DNA from: Serilophus lunatus | Lineage: Eukaryota > Chordata > Aves > Passeriformes > Eurylaimidae | NCBI GenBank assembly: GCA_013399895.1 | Contig: VXBA01005853.1 | Span: 3,293,820 to 3,357,819 of the forward strand | Length of the DNA: 64,000 nt | Direction of reading: 5' to 3' | Shown: positions 11,291 through 22,726 of the stretch, piece by piece | Position numbering within the stretch: the first letter of the stretch is position 1 | Layout: every line of letters starts with the position of its first letter | The notes under the pieces: model-generated | What the model was told of the DNA's origin: nothing | The model's database searches: none | What the model saw: the letters and a program-made list of their open reading frames with translations, nothing else | Position numbers and translations under genes: made by a program

Positions 11291-12692
11291 TCAGATGCGG
11301 TTGGACATGAGCCTGGTGTTCAGCTTGCGGAAGAAAGAGCGCAGCTTGCAGATCTTGCACTTCTTCTTCTTGTTCCTACTTTTCAAGGACTCTCGGCCAT
11401 CTTCCCACTCCTCTCCATCATCCTCACTGGCCCAAGGTCCCCAGGCACCGCCGTTGAAGTCCGGGTGAGCCCGGGGGTTCTCTGCAGGGTACCGCACCGG
11501 GATGGCCGTCCGGTTGTAGTGCACCAACCTCATGAGGAGGGTCCTGACCACATCCGGGCGCTGGTCTGAGAGGTCATAGCGCTCGTAGGGATCAGCAGTG
11601 ATGTTAAAAAGCCACACAGACTTTCTCAGGCCATCAGTGAGGCGCTCCAGGTTCCACCAGCTCCCTGGGAAGTTGGTCAGAGTCTGTGGGGGGATCCAAT
11701 CGCTGTACCCTGGGTCGCCAGTGAGGAGCTTCCACTCCCCAACCCGGATGGAGGCTTGTACAGCCGTGTTCCAGATGCCAAAGCCATCCTCCAAGGAGCC
11801 GTACTTGGCATGGTTGTACAAGGGGTCAATGTTGTGCAGGATTTCGGTGCGTGGTGACTCCTTGCCCTCACTGATGGCAGGCCAGACATTGTAGCCATCC
11901 AAACCAGGCACATTGCTCAAGTTGCCCCTGGCCAGGCTGACCAGAGTCGGGTACCAGTCTGTGATGTGAACCAGTGCCCAGCTTGTCCTACGCTTGCGCT
12001 TGATCAGAGGACTGTGGACAAAACCGATACCACGGACTCCCCCTTCCCAGTATGTCCCTTTGCGGCCCCGTAGCGGCCAGTTGCTTCCCCCAGAGAAGGT
12101 TTGCCCACCATTGTCTGTGGAGAACACAATCACACTGTTATCATAATAACCATACTTCTTGAGGGCCCAGGTGATGTTCTTCACTGCCTCGTCCATGCAG
12201 GTCACCATGGCAGCGTACTTGCGGCGAGCGACGTTGCCCATGGAGCGGTAGCGGTAGATGTACTCCTTGGGTGACTGCAGAGGTGTGTGCACTGCTTGGA
12301 AGGCCACGTAGATGAAGATGGGCTCCTTGGGGCTGTGAGATGCCAGGATCTTGCTGACACGCTGGGCATAGAGGAAGGTGGAGTACTTCCCACTCTGGTC
12401 CCAAGCCACATCCTCCCCTTCATGCAGGTCGTAGCCACAGACGCCCGGCCCGTCGCAGTTGTCGTAGGTGTAGTAGTCCACGTTGCCTGTCAAGGAGCCC
12501 AGGAAGGTATCAAAGCCCCGGCGTGTAGGCAGGCACTCCTTCTTGTAGAAGCCAAGGTGCCACTTGCCCACCATATGTGTGGAGTAGCCGGCTTCCTGCA
12601 GCTTCTGTGGCAGGGTGACCTGGTCAAGAGGCAGGCAGTTGGGCTGCCGAGGGCGGATGATGGAGTGCTGCAGTCCTGTGTGGATCTGATAC
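11291..12692 (-). CDS. ARSI: ARSI coding exon 2 (terminal)
   Basis: A single 1402-base exon encoding YQIHTGLQHSIIRP through the stop, 466 residues plus the last base of Arg107. It is almost collinear with the human protein. It contains the GKWHLG and DNGG motifs, several N-glycosylation sequons (for example NITW, NRT) and an acidic segment followed by the basic Cys-containing tail. Confidence 0.95.
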
Positions 12693-14104
12693 CTGCCGGG
12701 AAGAGCCACGAGGAATCAAAGGTGATGAGGAGCAGCACCGGGTGGGGACGCAATGGCACTTTGTGTGCTGGAGACCCAAAATACATGTGAATCTCCATGT
12801 TTGCCAATCCAACCCCATGAAGCAAGCCCCAGACAGAGACAGGGAGCTCCTCATCCCTCCAGAAATACTACAAGCAGGTGTAAAAAACACAGGCACTCAG
12901 TGGACATCTCATAAGGATGCCACCAGAAGTCTTCCCCACTGCTGCCAGCCTGGGAAAGTGACTGGACTGTCAGGGCTGGGCAGCAAAAGCAAGTGCTTTT
13001 ACAGTATCCCACCTGGGTGCCCCCATCATCCCTGTCTCTCCTTTGCTTTGCACACCTCAGAGATGCCTGAGACCCCTCAAGAGCCATCAGGAAACAAGAG
13101 AGGTCTTTTCCTAGACCCTAGCAGTCTCCAGTCCTTTCAGGCAGTTGGTGACCGCATCCATGGGCACCTCCCTGGGGCCCACTCCTCTGCAGAAGATGAT
13201 CTGGGAGGATCTGCCTCCTACAGTGAGTCCTGACCATGCAGCACTACTACAGAGAAAGCCCCACCTATCCCAGAAGGCAGAATGGCCCAGGATAAGGAGC
13301 CACTCTGGGAGAGGGTGATGGAGCAGCATCCAGACTGCCTTGGCCAGTGCAGTGCTGAAAACTCATGCAGCGAAGCACGGACCAAGGGACCCACAGATGC
13401 AGGGAAGAATGATCCTTCTAGTCCACAGCAAATCCCCAAGGGTTGTGTGATCCCCCCTGTGACAGCTGCATGAGACTGCTTGGGCACACAGCTCCTTGCC
13501 CAGCACTGAAGCACTTCATGGCCAGAGACCACCCTCTCCTAAAGTGACATCTGTTACCCAACAGCATCCACATTTTTGGCCTTGCCATATGTTGCTATTT
13601 ATCCTGTGTGAAAATCAATTGTTTACACAGGAAGCCTTCTAGAGAAGTCCAGATGTCCTGGAGGATCTCCATCATCTGTCAATACACAAGGGCATCGGTC
13701 TAGTGGCAAGCCGGGTTTAAGACCCTCAGAGCTATGGAAGGGAGCAAAGGGGGACGAGTGGGGTGTGAGCAGGCGCTGGCTTACCTGCCAGTTATCAGCT
13801 GGCTCCGAGACGGGGTGCAGATGGGCTGGATGTAGTAGTTCTCCAGCTTCACCCCCTCCGCTGCCAGCCTGTCCAACGTTGGTGTCTGGATGTCTGAGCC
13901 ATGATACCCGACATCATGGTAGCCCTGGTCATCAGTCAGAATGAAGATGATGTGGGGTGGCCTGGCAAAGGCAGGAGGCAGTGGTTTCTCCATGGGGTCC
14001 GTGGCCACGTCGGCCACCAAACTGGGCTTCATCCAGTCCCAGGATAAATAGCCAAAGCTGAGCAGGCTGACCAGCGAGAAGCCCGTGAGGGCATAGACAG
14101 CCAT
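11291..14104 (-). CDS. ARSI: ARSI, arylsulfatase family member I (whole coding region, two exons)
   Basis: The coding sequence joins 14104-13785 and 12692-11291 on the minus strand and gives 573 residues, close to the 569 of human ARSI. The protein starts MAVYALTGFSLVSLL, a hydrophobic signal or anchor segment, followed by the alkaline-phosphatase-like sulfatase fold. The metal ligands Asp58 and Asp59 lie in ILTDDQGYHD. Cys96 in CTPSR is the residue that the formylglycine-generating enzyme converts to the catalytic aldehyde. GKWHLG (about 149-154) is the second sulfatase signature, and Asp300/Asn301 lie in STDNGG. The C-terminus is rich in Lys and Cys (KKKKCKICKLRSFFRKLNTR), as in ARSI and its paralogue ARSJ. 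The N-terminus and position between CAMK2A and TCOF1 identify ARSI rather than ARSJ. ARSI is a sulfatase of the secretory pathway; its natural substrate is uncertain. An in-frame ATG at 14131 would add nine residues; the inner start was chosen because it aligns with the human start. Confidence 0.95.
12693..13784 (-). other. ARSI: ARSI intron
   Basis: A 1.1 kb intron with GTAAGC donor and CCGGCAG acceptor, in phase 2 within the codon for Arg107. No repeat or internal gene was recognised in it. Confidence 0.9.
13785..14104 (-). CDS. ARSI: ARSI coding exon 1
   Basis: Encodes residues 1-106 plus two bases of Arg107, ending in GGCAG before the GTAAGC donor at 13784-13779. It carries the N-terminal hydrophobic segment, the DDQ metal motif and the whole CTPSRSQLITGR sulfatase signature. 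Confidence 0.94.
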
Positions 14105-14820
14105 CCCGGAGCACACTGTGCTGCCTGCCAAGGGAGTTACTGTCCCACCATCGTCTCAGAGCCACGGGAACAGGAGGTCTCCCCCTCCGATAGAAAAGCT
14201 CCTCGACTTAGGGGATAGTCCCGGCAACCCCCACAGCTGGTTTTGCGGGAACAGCTTCCAAGAAGGCACACTCGCGTGCACACAAAGAGCTTAATCCGCC
14301 GGGGCTGGGTTGCCTTCAGTCAAAAGAAAATAACCCCCGCGCTGCTCCAATCAAACACATCTGCACGGCAGGACGGGCTCCTCGCAGGGGCTGACGGCGG
14401 CCCGGAGCCGCTCACCAGCGTCCCGAGTGCTGGAAACACTTCCTGGCTTCTTGAGGTTTTTTTCCCTGGTGTTATTTCTTTATGAAGAGCTCTATAAAAT
14501 CCTCGTCAGAGAAAGCGGCTGACTTCTTTTCTCCAGCCCCGCGCCTGCCTGGCTATCCGGACAGCTCGCTCGGCATACGACGATCCTTTTCTTTAAACTC
14601 CTGCAGAAGAGGGTGCTAAAGTTCAAGCACAGGGGCGCCGAGTTCTCCTCCTCAGTCTCGGGACAAGAGCCGCCCTCTCCTTTTCCCAACCTCCGCTCCA
14701 AGGCAGAGTCCCAACATCTGCCCGGGACGCGGTCTAAGCCGCCAGGTTTATGGGGAGCTGACGGCTCGGCCCCTCCCAGCTCAGCAGCTCCAGGAAAAAA
14801 ATGGGAAGCCCCAAATCATT
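14105..14820 (-). promoter_or_regulatory. ARSI: ARSI 5' UTR and promoter region (approximate)
   Basis: This GC-rich DNA directly upstream of the ARSI start has scattered CpG and an AT-rich notch at 14455-14510. The notch contains CTATAAAATC on the plus strand, so its orientation is opposite to ARSI. No initiator or minus-strand TATA box stands out, and the start of transcription was not located. Confidence 0.4.
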
Positions 14821-17800
14821 CAAGGTCCTAAGCGCGGCAGTGCCTGAGCCACCGATGTTTCCCTCCCTGCTTGTGCCGGACATGTGGCACACGGGTCAGG
14901 ACCCTCGGTGGGATGCTCAGCTGAAGCCCCTGCAGCATCCAGCCTTGGAGGGCAGAGGGAAGGACTGGGTCTCTGGGAGGGATTGCTGGGGCCAGCTGCC
15001 CAAGCTGACAAGATCACCATCTAAATAAATCCTGAGCAAGGGGAAGCCGCAGAAACTTGTTTGAACACCTTCAGTGCTGGTAAAATCATCCAGGCGCTTG
15101 CAGAGCACTATAGAGGCGGGTAGATGCTGCCGCACCCATTTTCTAAGTGGGGAAACTGAGGCAGGGAGGGGCCACGGTCACAATCAGTCAGGGGCAATGT
15201 TTGGTGGGGTTCAGAGACTTCTACCAGTACAGGGGTACTGATCTGAGCTTGGGGTGCAGGGACAAGGGGCTCCAGGGGAAGCTTTTGGAAGAGATGAGCA
15301 ATTCCCCTGTGCAATTCCGTCCACAGGGCCAGAATTCATCAGGCATTGGGAAACCCCCACATCTGGAACACATCTCACCCCTTCGACTTTCCTCAGGGCA
15401 AGACTTGGCCCAGGAAGGGAGATTTTTGTAGCACAAACCCTCTGACATTCACTCACCCTTGGCAGAGCCAGAGCTGAGCCCTCTGGCTGTTTGCACTGTC
15501 CTGATGGGGACCCGAGGGGCCCTTGCAAATAGGGACAGCACACCCATCCACCCCACCAGCTTTTAAGACTGTAGGGCTCTGGTGGGAGGAATCACTGAGG
15601 GATTTTGGAAGAACTTCAGAACTAGCTCTGAAGAATAGCTGAGACAGATGGCTCTAGGTCCCCTACATGTCCCTCTTCTGGAATCCCTCTTCTGGGTCCC
15701 CTCTCTAGGCTCCTCTCACACTCCTTGTCCTTTCCCTGACCCTCCAGCCCCCTGTGCCCTAAACGTCCCCCCTGCCCCACACCTGCCTGCTCTATAGGAT
15801 CCCTGGCACTGCGGAGCAGTGGGAAGGAGGGAATACATGGCTCCCCACTCCCAGGAAGAGTGATTCCCAGGAACAGCAAAGGGAGGGTGAACTTCTCCCT
15901 CCTGGCTTTAGTCACAGGGTGAGTGGATGGGGACAAGGACAGGGACTAGGACAATGTGTTTCAGCCAGAGCTCAGGGGTTGGAAAAGCTCAGAGAGGGGT
16001 GAGGGGGACAAGAGCAGGAGGCAGGATGGATATAGCAGTGTTCTGAGCCTTTCCCAGCTGGCAAGAACTCCTGCTCACTCGATAGACCACAGCAGGGCTG
16101 GGCTGATCCCTTCAGCGAGGTTTGATTAATCCCCAGGGGTTCATCACTCATTTCTTCCACTTGCTTCTCTTCTTCCTTTCCCTCGCTCCTTCCCACCACT
16201 CACCTCCCTTTTCTTCCCCAGTATCTTTAGTTTTGAACAATACTCCCCTCTTGGAAAAACCTAGACCTGACTGAAGGTAAATAGAGGTGAGGGACTCCAA
16301 CTCCTGGGTCCTGTGTGCTCCTGTACACGTCTCCAGGCACACCCCAAACAGAGATAGAGTTATTGCCAGGGATTATAATCAGAGCTCTTTTCAAATAATA
16401 AATAATAGTCCATTTGGATGAATATTACAGATGAGAGAGGAAATTGAAGATGTCAGGCCTGAGACAGCAGAGAAAGTGTGTTTAAGCAGCACAGATTGCT
16501 GATAAACTGTGTATTGCTTGGGGCCACAGGACAGGCAGGAGGGACGTGCAGGATGGAGCAATGGAAGGGATGCTTGGCCACAGGAGTGGGATTGGAGCCC
16601 ACCTTTGAGGAGCAAGAGCAGAGCCAACCACCTTCTGGGTGTGTGGATTTGCTCCTCCAGTGGCATCTGCTGCTGTGTTGTGGGCCACATCCTGTTCACA
16701 CCCTAGGATGAGGAGGCACAGGCTGGGAGAGTCATCCTGAGTTTAAGCTGCTGTAAATGGCCAAAGCTCAGAGAGTTGAAAGAAGGGAAGGAGGGGGAAG
16801 CAGGGATATGGCATGTGCTGGCAGGGAGAGGGATCTTCTGTGCCCACCAGGGCAGCCAGCTCAGTGAAATTAATGGTGGGCCTGGGCTGGCCCCGGGTCT
16901 GGGGAGGAAACAGCAGAGTTAACTCACTCAGAGAGCTTTTCCAAGAGCCAAGGTGGGAATCAATAGTGAATTTGTTGGTAGTGACCCTGCTCTGAAGGTT
17001 CAGGGACAACTGGCTGGGTCCCAGCAACACACAGACACCTCCTGGGTGCTCCTCCAAGAAATGATACAAAGGCGCAGAGCAGCGAGGGGTACAGCAAAAG
17101 CACTCTAGATCCCAGGCAATGGGGTGTGATGAGACCCTCAAACCAGCCACCCTGGAATCGTCTGACAGGAGGCAGGAGGAGGGAGTGGCTGCTGGTGAGG
17201 AGGAGGAGGAGGAGGAGGAAGGAATGACAAGTCTGGAGTTTTGGGGTCAGGACAATTTAAGCCGTCTGCACAGCTGCTCTGAAGGTGATTAATGCATCAC
17301 AAGGTCTAGGGATGGAAAAAGTACTCAGGGCCTGCAGGCGCCCCCCCAGCCGCGCTTAATTCAAGGCAGTCACTCGTCCAGCCTCACTCAAAGATGTCTC
17401 AAGAGCCGGGAGCTTCCTTGGAGAGCTCCAGCATGTTGCACAATGGGGAGATTTCCCCTGGCAGCTGGCCCGGCTGTGGATGCAGAGCCAGCCAGCAGAC
17501 CCTGACTGCCTTGGACCTGGATCTGCCCTGGCAAGGACAGCCCTGCTCCTCCCTGTCACATCAGCTGCTGTGACAAACGACACTGAATTTGCATCCCAGC
17601 CTGATCTGCAGTGGCATTACCAGTTCAAGCTGACAAGGAGCCACACCGGGTGAGCTGGGTGCTGGATGTGGGGCTGGCAGCAGCTTTGTGGGCAGAGCAT
17701 CACCCACCCATACCCCAGCCCAGCCCTTCTGCATGCCTGCAGACCCTTCTCAGCTGGAACCAAGCTCCTCACGCTGAGGAATCTCTCACCAACCAGGGTA

Positions 17801-17930
17801 AAGCCACCAGAAAAAGCCTGGTATGCTCCCATTTGGTGCTTTTAAACCCAGTAACGTGACCTGCAAGGCAGCAAACCCTGACCGGTGCCTGGACCAGGTC
17901 CCTCCGTGTCCCTATAGCTGGCACAGCTCC
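14821..17930. other. Intergenic DNA upstream of ARSI
   Basis: No gene was recognised. The sequence is mixed GC-rich and AG-rich and includes a GAG trinucleotide run at 17197-17220. Stop-free frames here show no domain or splice logic. Confidence 0.55.
17197..17220. repeat. (GAG)n microsatellite
   Basis: About eight tandem GAG/AGG units in intergenic DNA. A similar shorter run lies at 21178-21197. Confidence 0.85.
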
Positions 17931-17934
17931 TCAC

Positions 17935-18620
17935 ATTTGCACAGCTGGTTCTCTGACCAAATATTTAATTTTTTTTAATTATTAAATTTATGTGGCCTGG
18001 GGCAAGAATGAAAATAAACACGGCCCTTCCTGCTTTCTTCTCCCCACTGCCCCCCAGCTCCGGCCGCACTTGCGTTTTGGCTCCGAAAGTGCTCGCTGCA
18101 AATGGGGTTATGCAAACAGGCTCCAAATATTTCTCCACGCCTGCAATCTGCCATGAGGGCCACACAGCAAAGTTTAAGCCTCAAATCTTTTTTTTTTTTC
18201 TTTTTTACTTTTTTCCCCTTTTCTTTATTTTTTAACCCTTCCTGGGGCCGGAGCCCTTTCAGCCCTCAATACTGCCTTTCTCTTGCCATCAATGGGGCAT
18301 TATGGCAGGGGATTTATTGGAAGCAGAACTCCCAGGCTTTACAATGGGAGCTCTGTGCAAGGCAAATATTGCACAATCTGTTTGCACGCCGCCGGCTCAC
18401 TGCCCTCCCCCCTTGGCAGCCCCACTCACGCCTCGGCCTCCGGCCTCCTGAAATGGGACCTTAAAAATCAGAAAAATGAAAGGTTTTTAATAAGTCCCCT
18501 CTCTCCTGCTTCAGAGCAAGACATTTGACCTAACAGGGCATCGGGGAGCCTCGAAAAAACACCTCTTGTCGCTCTCGCCTCTTAGATGTTTAAGGGTTTC
18601 CGCTCTCCCTGGCCAACGTG
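17935..18620. other. AT-rich block, candidate regulatory element
   Basis: A run of T-rich and AT-rich DNA (homopolymer T near 18187, TTTAATT repeats near 17960) set in a GC-rich interval. It includes ATTGCACAATCTGTTTGC near 18370, where TTGCACAAT is a C/EBP-like palindrome. No coding potential. Conservation cannot be tested here. Confidence 0.25.
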
Positions 18621-21600
18621 TGATGCATTTACTCTTTTATTGGCATGATGAAAGAGCCTAGGCAAGTCTGGAAAAGAAGGAAGCAGTCCCAGGAATGGGG
18701 AGAGGTTGTTATTTTGTCTAGAAAGGGGGGGAAATGCTGAGAGGATCAGTTGGCCAGGTAATTTGAAGGGAAGGAAGAAGAATTCAGGCAGTGCCAGTCC
18801 CAAGCCCAGCAGAGGATGGGGCTGGAGGTGAACACCTCTCCATTGACTTTGGGAGACTTCAAGCGGTCCTGGCTATCATGCCATCAAGTCTTTGGACTGG
18901 AGATGGATCATGGTCCTGTCCTGGACTTCTTTTCACAAACACTCTTTGCTCTCCCATGTCTTATTCTTCAGGGATACCCCAAGGACCATCTTCCCTCCCT
19001 GGTGCATTACAGGCAAGCAGCATTTCTGCCAGGCAGTTCCAGGACCTGCCTCCTCTCCACCAACCCCCCCAATGCTATTTTCCCACTCCAGGACATCATT
19101 TTCCCCATCCAGAGACCAGCAACTCTCTGCATCCAGCAACATGGACCTTGTGGGTAGAAACCAATTTTGTAGTGGCAACCACTGTGACAAGACCTCAACC
19201 AGATTACAGGGATGGGGCTTGGTTTGGGGGAACTCGGCGGTTTTTGAGGACACCATAATTCAGTCTCTGGAAGCTGTAGCCAGAGGAAGAGAAAACAGCA
19301 AATCTGCATCAGTTCCTGCTTATGCAACCCTGATCACTGATGAAGGGATGAGGAGCAGTGCAGCAGCAGCCATGGTACAGGATACCAAAACCACTGGTGT
19401 AGCATGTTACAGGACAAAGAGACCATCAGATATCCCTCTGACAGGGAATCCAAATGCCCTTCTTTTTTCAAAACTCCTGGCCATATTTCATGCCATTTGC
19501 ACAGTTGAAAATAATCATCATCATCAAAGTGCACTTGGAAATTTTAGCACAACATTAGAGTCTTTTTCTAATGTAAATCATAGCCTCTAGCAACACATGT
19601 TGGGCTTGGCCAGGGTTTGTTCCCCATCAAAACACTGCTGCTCCCCTTCCTTCTCTCCTGATCCCACAGCACCAGCAAAATATGAAATAAAATCCCTGAA
19701 TAAGAGCAGTTCCTCTCTTAAGCTAATTATTTTTTTCTTCCGATTTTGGTCACTGTGGTGATATTTCTCAGTGATTCTGCAAATTCTCCCATGAAATTAC
19801 TTCTATGCCTTCCTGCTCACATTTGGTTTTTTCCTTCCCCGTCATTCAGGAGACTTCAGTCCATCAGCTCCCCTTTCTTCATACAATATTCCTTCCCTTG
19901 CCTTTTCCCACCTCCTGGGAAACTGCAGCTTGCCGCCTTCTCCTCTCCTCTCTCTAGTGACTTGCTTTGAAGAGCTGGAGAGGAGCCCATGGGTTTGGCA
20001 CGGCTCCTTTCTTCCCATGCCTTATGGCAAGCTCTCCACATTGCCTGGGTGCTCTCCCTCCTCGTCCTGCCCCCTCTTCTCAAGCTCAAAATCCAGCACC
20101 CCCTGCAACAAGATGCTCCCCACTGGAGCTTCCCGGCAGAGCCCCAGGGTTCATGTGATGGCTGGCAGTGTGGGTGGAGAGTTCCCCCTGCTGTGAACCA
20201 GGGATGCATTGAGATCCCCATCGGCTTCAGGGAGGATGACAGGGCTTCGCAGGCAGGACAGGCTGGAGGTGAGGAACCCACTCATATGTGGCAGCATTTG
20301 ATGGGAGGCTGGAGAACTCATGGGCACGTGGGTTTGTGCCTGGTCCCATCAGGCTCTCATGGCTCAGGCTCCTGAGGTGGACATTGGTCTGGCCCTAATA
20401 CACTCACCTTCCAGAAGAACTAAGTTTTTCTAAAAAAAAAGGTATAAAAAAAGAGTCAGTGGTTCCCTGGCCTCCGAGGTCTCTTTGAAGCAGAGGAGAA
20501 GGTCCCAAGGCTGCGGAAGGAAGGATTTAAGCATTTAGCATAGCTAGTTTTTGGCAGTACTGCCATGTGACCCTGACACTGGCTTCCCCAGCTTATTGAT
20601 TTTGGACTCCCCCACCTTCATTCCTGACAGAATTTATCATGGGATACACAGAAACTCCTCAATCCTCCAACTATGCAAGACACTGGCATCACATCCAGCC
20701 TCACCCAGGCTGGGAAAGAAAGAGCAGTTCTTCCCAGCACCCGTCTGGCAAATGTCTCTCCCTCCCACAGCTGCTCTGGGCTGCACTCTACCACCTTCAG
20801 AGGAGCCCCCATCAGGCAAAGACTGCTCCCCCTCACCATGAGACAAGGACCATCACTCCTCTCCTCCTGAAAACAGACATGGAAGGCAGGGACCCAGCAT
20901 GCTCCTGCATATATGGGAGCATCCCCAGCCCCTCCACCACCTCCTAACATCCCACCAAGGTCCTGGCTCCCCTTCCAAGCCACAGCACAGCAAGGAACTG
21001 GCCATTCTCTCTCCAGGGCTGGGCAGCCTCCTGGCTCCTGCCTGCCCTTAAATTCCATCTCCCCTTTCAGGTGAAACCTCTTCAAAGGCAGCTGGAGGGT
21101 TTGGGCTGGCAGGAGATGCAACGGCCAGTGGCAGGATGCCCACCCAGGACTCTGCCTGCTGCCCTGAACTAAGGCATGGAGGAGGAGGAGGAGGAGAAGG
21201 ATGAAGCCCAGCACACCCCAGCTTGGCTCAGGTGCCTGCCCCAGACAAGGAGCCCTTTCTTAGCACCGAGCTCACGGCAGGGCAGGGCAGGATGGCCTCA
21301 GTGCCCTGCTTGTTTATGGCCCTGCTTCAGAGCAAGGAAAACACACCTGCCCACACCAGCCAGGCTTGCACCTGTATCCCCTTCGGGTGAAGACCCCCTG
21401 TTTATCCAGGATGTGTTTCCTCAGCACCCCAAGGGGCCGGCGCAGAGGAGCTGCTGCTCCCCAGCACCAAAGGGTTGTTTTCCATCCTGGCAGAAGAGGA
21501 AGGTGGAAAGCTTAGGAGGGGCATTTCAAAGGGTTTTACATCAAAGCTGGCCACAACCGCGCTGCTGGAGCAGGAAGAGGGCAGGGAGCATGTCTCCAGC

Positions 21601-21710
21601 CAGACCCCACGGCTTGCCTCTGCCCACCCCATCCCTGCAGGCAGCAGAGAGCCCCGGGCACAGGAGCTGGCAGCACCCACTCCTAACCCTCTCAAAAGGT
21701 CTCTGCGCTG
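18621..21710. other. Intergenic DNA
   Basis: No gene, RNA or mobile element was recognised. Two long stop-free frames near 18790-19590 encode peptides of no recognised family and lack convincing start and splice context. Confidence 0.5.
21178..21197. repeat. (GAG)n microsatellite, short
   Basis: About six GAG units followed by AAGG in intergenic DNA. Confidence 0.8.
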
Positions 21711-21719
21711 CTGAGCGCA

Positions 21720-21945
21720 GTCTGGGGGGTGGTTCAGAACAGGAAAAGAGCCCAATTAGACATTCCATTACTTAATACAAAAGGTATCAATAATCCATCA
21801 GCAGATGAGAGCTCTTTCTCGCCCAGGATGCCAAAAGTACAAATTGCCGTCTTGTAAGACAAAGGCTTAATTTCCATAGAACATGACAGATTAAAGCACG
21901 AGTGGGTGGGTCCACTCTATTATTTATCAGCATCCACTGATAACA
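21720..21945. promoter_or_regulatory. AT-rich block with homeodomain, TEAD-like and GATA-like sites
   Basis: It contains CAATTAG, ACATTCCA (TEAD type) and a perfect inverted repeat TTATCAG-N6-CTGATAA at 21924-21943 that reads as two facing GATA sites. Composition differs sharply from the flanks. Enhancer function is a guess from motif content only. Confidence 0.25.
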
Positions 21946-22488
21946 GAAGAGGGTGTGCTGCCTCCTTTGAAGTTTCTTCGAAGTCCCAGGATGCCCACAG
22001 ACATTTTAGCAGGATGGACACCAAGATATGAGGGAAGGGAGCTTCGAACACTCAGCACTCCTGTTTCCCTTTACTCTGGGTTTGTAACACAGTGGCCTTA
22101 TTGCTGCTATTGCTTCCCAAGAGGAGTCAAACCAGAAGGTCCTGGTTTAAATCACAGACCTATCTGACCTCTGGACCTTAAATCAGCAGAGAAGAGGTCC
22201 AGGATGATCATGCTGCTGCATCAGTCATGCCCAAAACCAAAGAGAGCTTCCATTCCTGGCTGTGCAATGAGCTCTGTCAGCAGAGAAATCTAGGATTAAA
22301 CTTTGGAGCTTGGATTCCTCCCTCTTGAATGGGAAACAGAGCAAAATAATGAGAAGAAAAGCCAGTTCCTTTCAGCTGAATATACTGAGGAGAACACTGG
22401 AGTATTTCAGTCGAACACAAAACTCCAGGAGTGATTCCTCAGAGGCAGCACATGGCATTTGCTGCTAAACTCTGCAGGGTGCAATTGT

Positions 22489-22726
22489 GCCAAGGGAGGT
22501 TTCGATTGGATGTTGGGAAAAATTTGTTCTCTGAAAGGGTTGTCAAGCATTGAACAGGCTGCCCAGGGAAGTGGTGGAATCACTGCCCCTGTAACTGTTC
22601 AAACAACATGTAAATTTGGTGCTGAGGGACATGGCTTAGGGGTGAAACTGTCAGTGCTGGGTTAATGCTTGGACATGATGAACTTAGAGGTCTTTTCCAA
22701 ACTTCATGATTCTAAGATTCTATGAT
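22489..22726 (+). mobile_element. CR1 LINE fragment, 3' end, plus orientation
   Basis: The sequence follows the well-known 3' end of avian CR1. Landmarks in order are AACAGGCTGCCCAGGGAAGT at about 22554, GGTGCTGAGGGACATGG at about 22618, AGTGCTGGGTTAATG, then GGTCTTTTCCAAAC and a terminal ATTCTAAGATTCTATGAT, the degenerate 8-base CR1 tail. Only about 240 bases are present, so it is a typical 5'-truncated dead copy. It supports an avian or reptilian genome. Confidence 0.9.

Noticed and set aside
18892..19590. 232-codon open frame on the plus strand between ARSI and TCOF1
   Set aside because: No known family, no splice or promoter context, overlapping frames of similar length, and ordinary intergenic composition.
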